DNA from: Devosia sp.
Lineage (GTDB): Bacteria; Pseudomonadota; Alphaproteobacteria; Rhizobiales; Devosiaceae
Direction of reading: 5' to 3'
Assembly (NCBI GenBank): GCA_028290245.1
Contig: JAQGKG010000435.1
Span: 1-15,549 of the forward strand
DNA length: 15,549 nucleotides
Below are positions 13,710-15,549 of this stretch, one piece after another (position 1 is the stretch's first letter; each line of letters begins with the position of its first letter). A program made the position numbers and the translations under genes. The notes beneath the pieces are model-generated. The model had not been told where the DNA came from. It made no database searches and saw nothing but the letters and a program-made list of their open reading frames with translations.

Positions 13710-14786
13710 ATGTCCCAGCTCAGCCTGAAGCGCCTCGAAAAGTCCTTCAACGATTCCAAGATCATCAAGGGTATCGACCTTGAGGTTTCCGAAGGCGAAT
13801 TCGTGGTCTTCGTCGGCCCCTCCGGCTGCGGCAAGTCCACGCTCCTGCGCATGATCGCCGGGCTCGAAGACGTCACCGAGGGTGAAATCTCCATCAGCGG
13901 CAAGGTGGTCAACGACCTGCCGCCAGTCGAGCGCGGCATCGCCATGGTGTTCCAGTCCTATGCGCTCTACCCGCATATGACGGTCTATGAAAACATCGCC
14001 TTCCCGCTGCGGGTCGAAAAACTGGCGAAGGCCGAAGTTGAGGCCCGCGTCCAGGCCGCAGCCAAGGTGCTGCAGCTCGAGCCACGCCTGCAGCATCGTC
14101 CCGGCCAGCTCTCCGGCGGCCAGCGCCAGCGCGTCGCCATCGGCCGCGCCATCGTCCGCCAACCCAAGATTTTCCTGTTCGACGAGCCCCTGTCCAACCT
14201 CGACGCCGCGCTCCGCTCCGAGATGCGCATCGAGCTGATGGAACTGCACAAGCGCCTCGGCTCCACCATGATCTACGTCACCCATGACCAGGTCGAAGCC
14301 ATGACCATGGCCGACAAGATCGTCGTGCTCGACGCCGGCGTCATCTCCCAGGTCGGCTCCCCGCTCGAACTTTATCACCGCCCCGATAACCTGTTCGTCG
14401 CCGGCTTCATCGGCTCGCCCCGGATGAACTTCATCAACGGCACCGTAACTGCGTCCGATGGCGTCACCATCACCATTGACCTCGGCACGCTGGGCACTCT
14501 CGCCCTGCCACGCACCACCAAGATCGGCGCCGGCCAGTCCGTCACCGTCGGCATCCGCCCCGAACACCTCAAGCTGGGCGCGGGTGATTTCACCCTCAGC
14601 ATCACCCCGCGCATCATCGAGCATCTCGGCATCCACACCGTGCTCTACGCCAACCTGCCAGCCGGCGAAAACTTCATCGGCCTCTTCGAAGGCGCCCCCG
14701 CCGTCGAAGAAGCCGCCCCAGTCGAAATCGGCTTCGCGCTGGATCAAGTTCACCTGTTCGACCAGGCCGGTCTGGCGGTTTACTGA
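13710..14786 (+). CDS. ugpC: CUT1 ABC transporter ATP-binding protein (UgpC/MsmK/MalK family)
   Basis: A 358-residue ATPase that energises the CUT1 permeases. Walker A GPSGCGKST is at 36-44, Q-loop Gln82, signature LSGGQ at 134-138, Walker B IFLFDEP at 154-160, D-loop SNLD at 162-165, and switch His192. The C-terminal part from about residue 235 is the OB-fold/TOBE regulatory domain of the MalK branch, including GIRPEHL. Length is normal for the family. The symbol names the family as usually annotated; it does not imply glycerol-3-phosphate as the substrate. The start has a weak TCCGGA upstream. The preceding 114-bp gap contains a hairpin and a REP-like element. Confidence 0.93.
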   Translation: MSQLSLKRLEKSFNDSKIIKGIDLEVSEGEFVVFVGPSGCGKSTLLRMIAGLEDVTEGEISISGKVVNDLPPVERGIAMVFQSYALYPHMTVYENIAFPLRVEKLAKAEVEARVQAAAKVLQLEPRLQHRPGQLSGGQRQRVAIGRAIVRQPKIFLFDEPLSNLDAALRSEMRIELMELHKRLGSTMIYVTHDQVEAMTMADKIVVLDAGVISQVGSPLELYHRPDNLFVAGFIGSPRMNFINGTVTASDGVTITIDLGTLGTLALPRTTKIGAGQSVTVGIRPEHLKLGAGDFTLSITPRIIEHLGIHTVLYANLPAGENFIGLFEGAPAVEEAAPVEIGFALDQVHLFDQAGLAVY

Positions 14787-14815
14787 AGCCGGACCAAGCC
14801 TCGGGGGGAGCCGCC

Positions 14816-15549
14816 ATGCTGGACATCGTCGGCCTGCTGCAGACCGAAAAGAACGCGTTCACCCGCTCCGAACGCGCCTTGACCGAAATCGTGCTGGCCG
14901 ATGTCGATAGCGTGCTCAAGATGAGCATCGTCGATCTCGCCGCTCACGCCGAAGTCTCGCCGCCCACCGTTACCCGCTTCTGCCGCCGCCTCGGCTGTGA
15001 CAGTTACGCCGACTTCAAAGTGCGTCTCGCCCAGTCGCGCTTCGTCGGCCAGCGCTATTTCGCGCCGCAGGCCGGCCCCTCCAGCGTCCACGAAATTGCC
15101 CAAGGCGTCGTCAACGGCATCCAGTCGATCATCTACGACACTTTCGACCACCTCGATTTCGCCGCCGTCGAGCGCGCCGCCGAAAGCATCGTTAAATCCA
15201 GCTTCGTGCTGTCCTTCGGCTCGGGTGGCGCCTCCTCGATGATGGCCGGCGAGGTCGAAGCGCGCCTGTTCCGCCTTGGCCTCAAGGTCGCCTCCACCGA
15301 CGATCATCAGCTCCAGATGATGCGCGCCGCCGCCGCTCCCGCCGGCACCGTCATCGTCGCCTTCTCCATGTCCGGCAACAATTCCCAACTCGCCAAAACG
15401 CTGACCGTCGCCGGCGAATATGGCCACACCCGCATCGTCATCACCCGCTCGGCCTCCATCGTCTCGGCCCAGTCCGACATCCTGCTGCCGGTCAACTGGC
15501 ACGAAAACATCGATATTCTGCGCCCCACCCCCGGCCGCTACGCCTTTCT
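14816..15549 (+). CDS. MurR/RpiR-family transcriptional regulator (3' end outside window)
   Basis: The first 244 codons are visible and the frame is open at the right edge. The N-terminal RpiR-type helix-turn-helix covers about residues 1-75, with SIVDLAAHAEVSPPTVTRFC (37-56) and RRLGCDSYADFK. From about 105 onwards a SIS sugar-phosphate-binding domain follows, with FGSGGASSMMAGEVEARL and the loop FSMSGNNSQ, the usual phosphosugar contact. Such regulators respond to phosphorylated or related sugars and usually control the operon they sit in. GGGGGGAG lies just before the ATG, and the gene begins 29 bp after the ATPase stop, so it is probably the last gene of the operon or near it. Confidence 0.92.
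   Translation, partial: MLDIVGLLQTEKNAFTRSERALTEIVLADVDSVLKMSIVDLAAHAEVSPPTVTRFCRRLGCDSYADFKVRLAQSRFVGQRYFAPQAGPSSVHEIAQGVVNGIQSIIYDTFDHLDFAAVERAAESIVKSSFVLSFGSGGASSMMAGEVEARLFRLGLKVASTDDHQLQMMRAAAAPAGTVIVAFSMSGNNSQLAKTLTVAGEYGHTRIVITRSASIVSAQSDILLPVNWHENIDILRPTPGRYAF

Noticed and set aside
13638..14753. 371-codon minus-strand frame opposite the MalK-type ATPase gene
   Set aside because: It is an antisense shadow of a clear ATPase gene; its translation is Gly/Asp/Ala-rich without domains, and its start region runs through the REP-like element.

Overview
The window is GC-rich chromosomal DNA with tightly packed sugar-uptake and sugar-oxidation genes. The gene families, the codon bias towards C or G at third positions and the intergenic CCTCCCCC/GGGGGAGG palindromes point to an alphaproteobacterium, most likely of the Hyphomicrobiales and perhaps Devosia-like. 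That placement is an inference; no marker gene is present. I see no tRNA, rRNA, CRISPR array, insertion sequence or prophage.

Region 1 (1-5972) is an oxidative sugar-catabolism and uptake module. A GntR/FCD regulator and a xylose-dehydrogenase-like SDR (cut by the left edge) are read leftwards. Divergently, an aldehyde dehydrogenase, a CUT2-type sugar-binding protein, a RbsC-like permease and a single-domain RbsA/FrcA-like ATPase are read rightwards. The 130-bp divergent spacer carries a perfect -35 hexamer, three CCATAC repeats exactly 10 bp apart and an inverted repeat, so it is the likely target of the GntR protein.

Region 2 (5973-6155) is a convergent spacer filled by two oppositely oriented copies of a REP-like palindrome. 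A third copy lies at 13647-13680.

Region 3 (6156-8947, leftward) is a three-gene unit: NTF2/SnoaL-like protein, M81 (MlrC-like) metallohydrolase and FabG-like SDR. It diverges, across a 361-bp comparatively AT-rich regulatory spacer, from region 4 (9309-15549, rightward): a Gfo/Idh/MocA oxidoreductase, two CUT1-type permeases, a family-1 solute-binding protein, a MalK/UgpC-type ATPase and a MurR/RpiR regulator that runs off the right edge. Regions 3 and 4 look like one divergent regulon for uptake and breakdown of a carbohydrate-like compound of unknown identity. The M81 hydrolase in it is unusual for a plain sugar pathway.

The most striking sequence-level observation is an in-frame TAG at 11254-11256 in the first CUT1 permease. 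The same frame continues for 34 more codons, encodes the missing last membrane helix and ends in an ATGA overlap with the second permease. This is a recent nonsense mutation, a read-through site or a sequence error. A second pattern is that both binding-protein genes are bracketed by strong hairpins on both sides. I do not see a clearly unprecedented system; the best candidate is the M81-containing divergent regulon.
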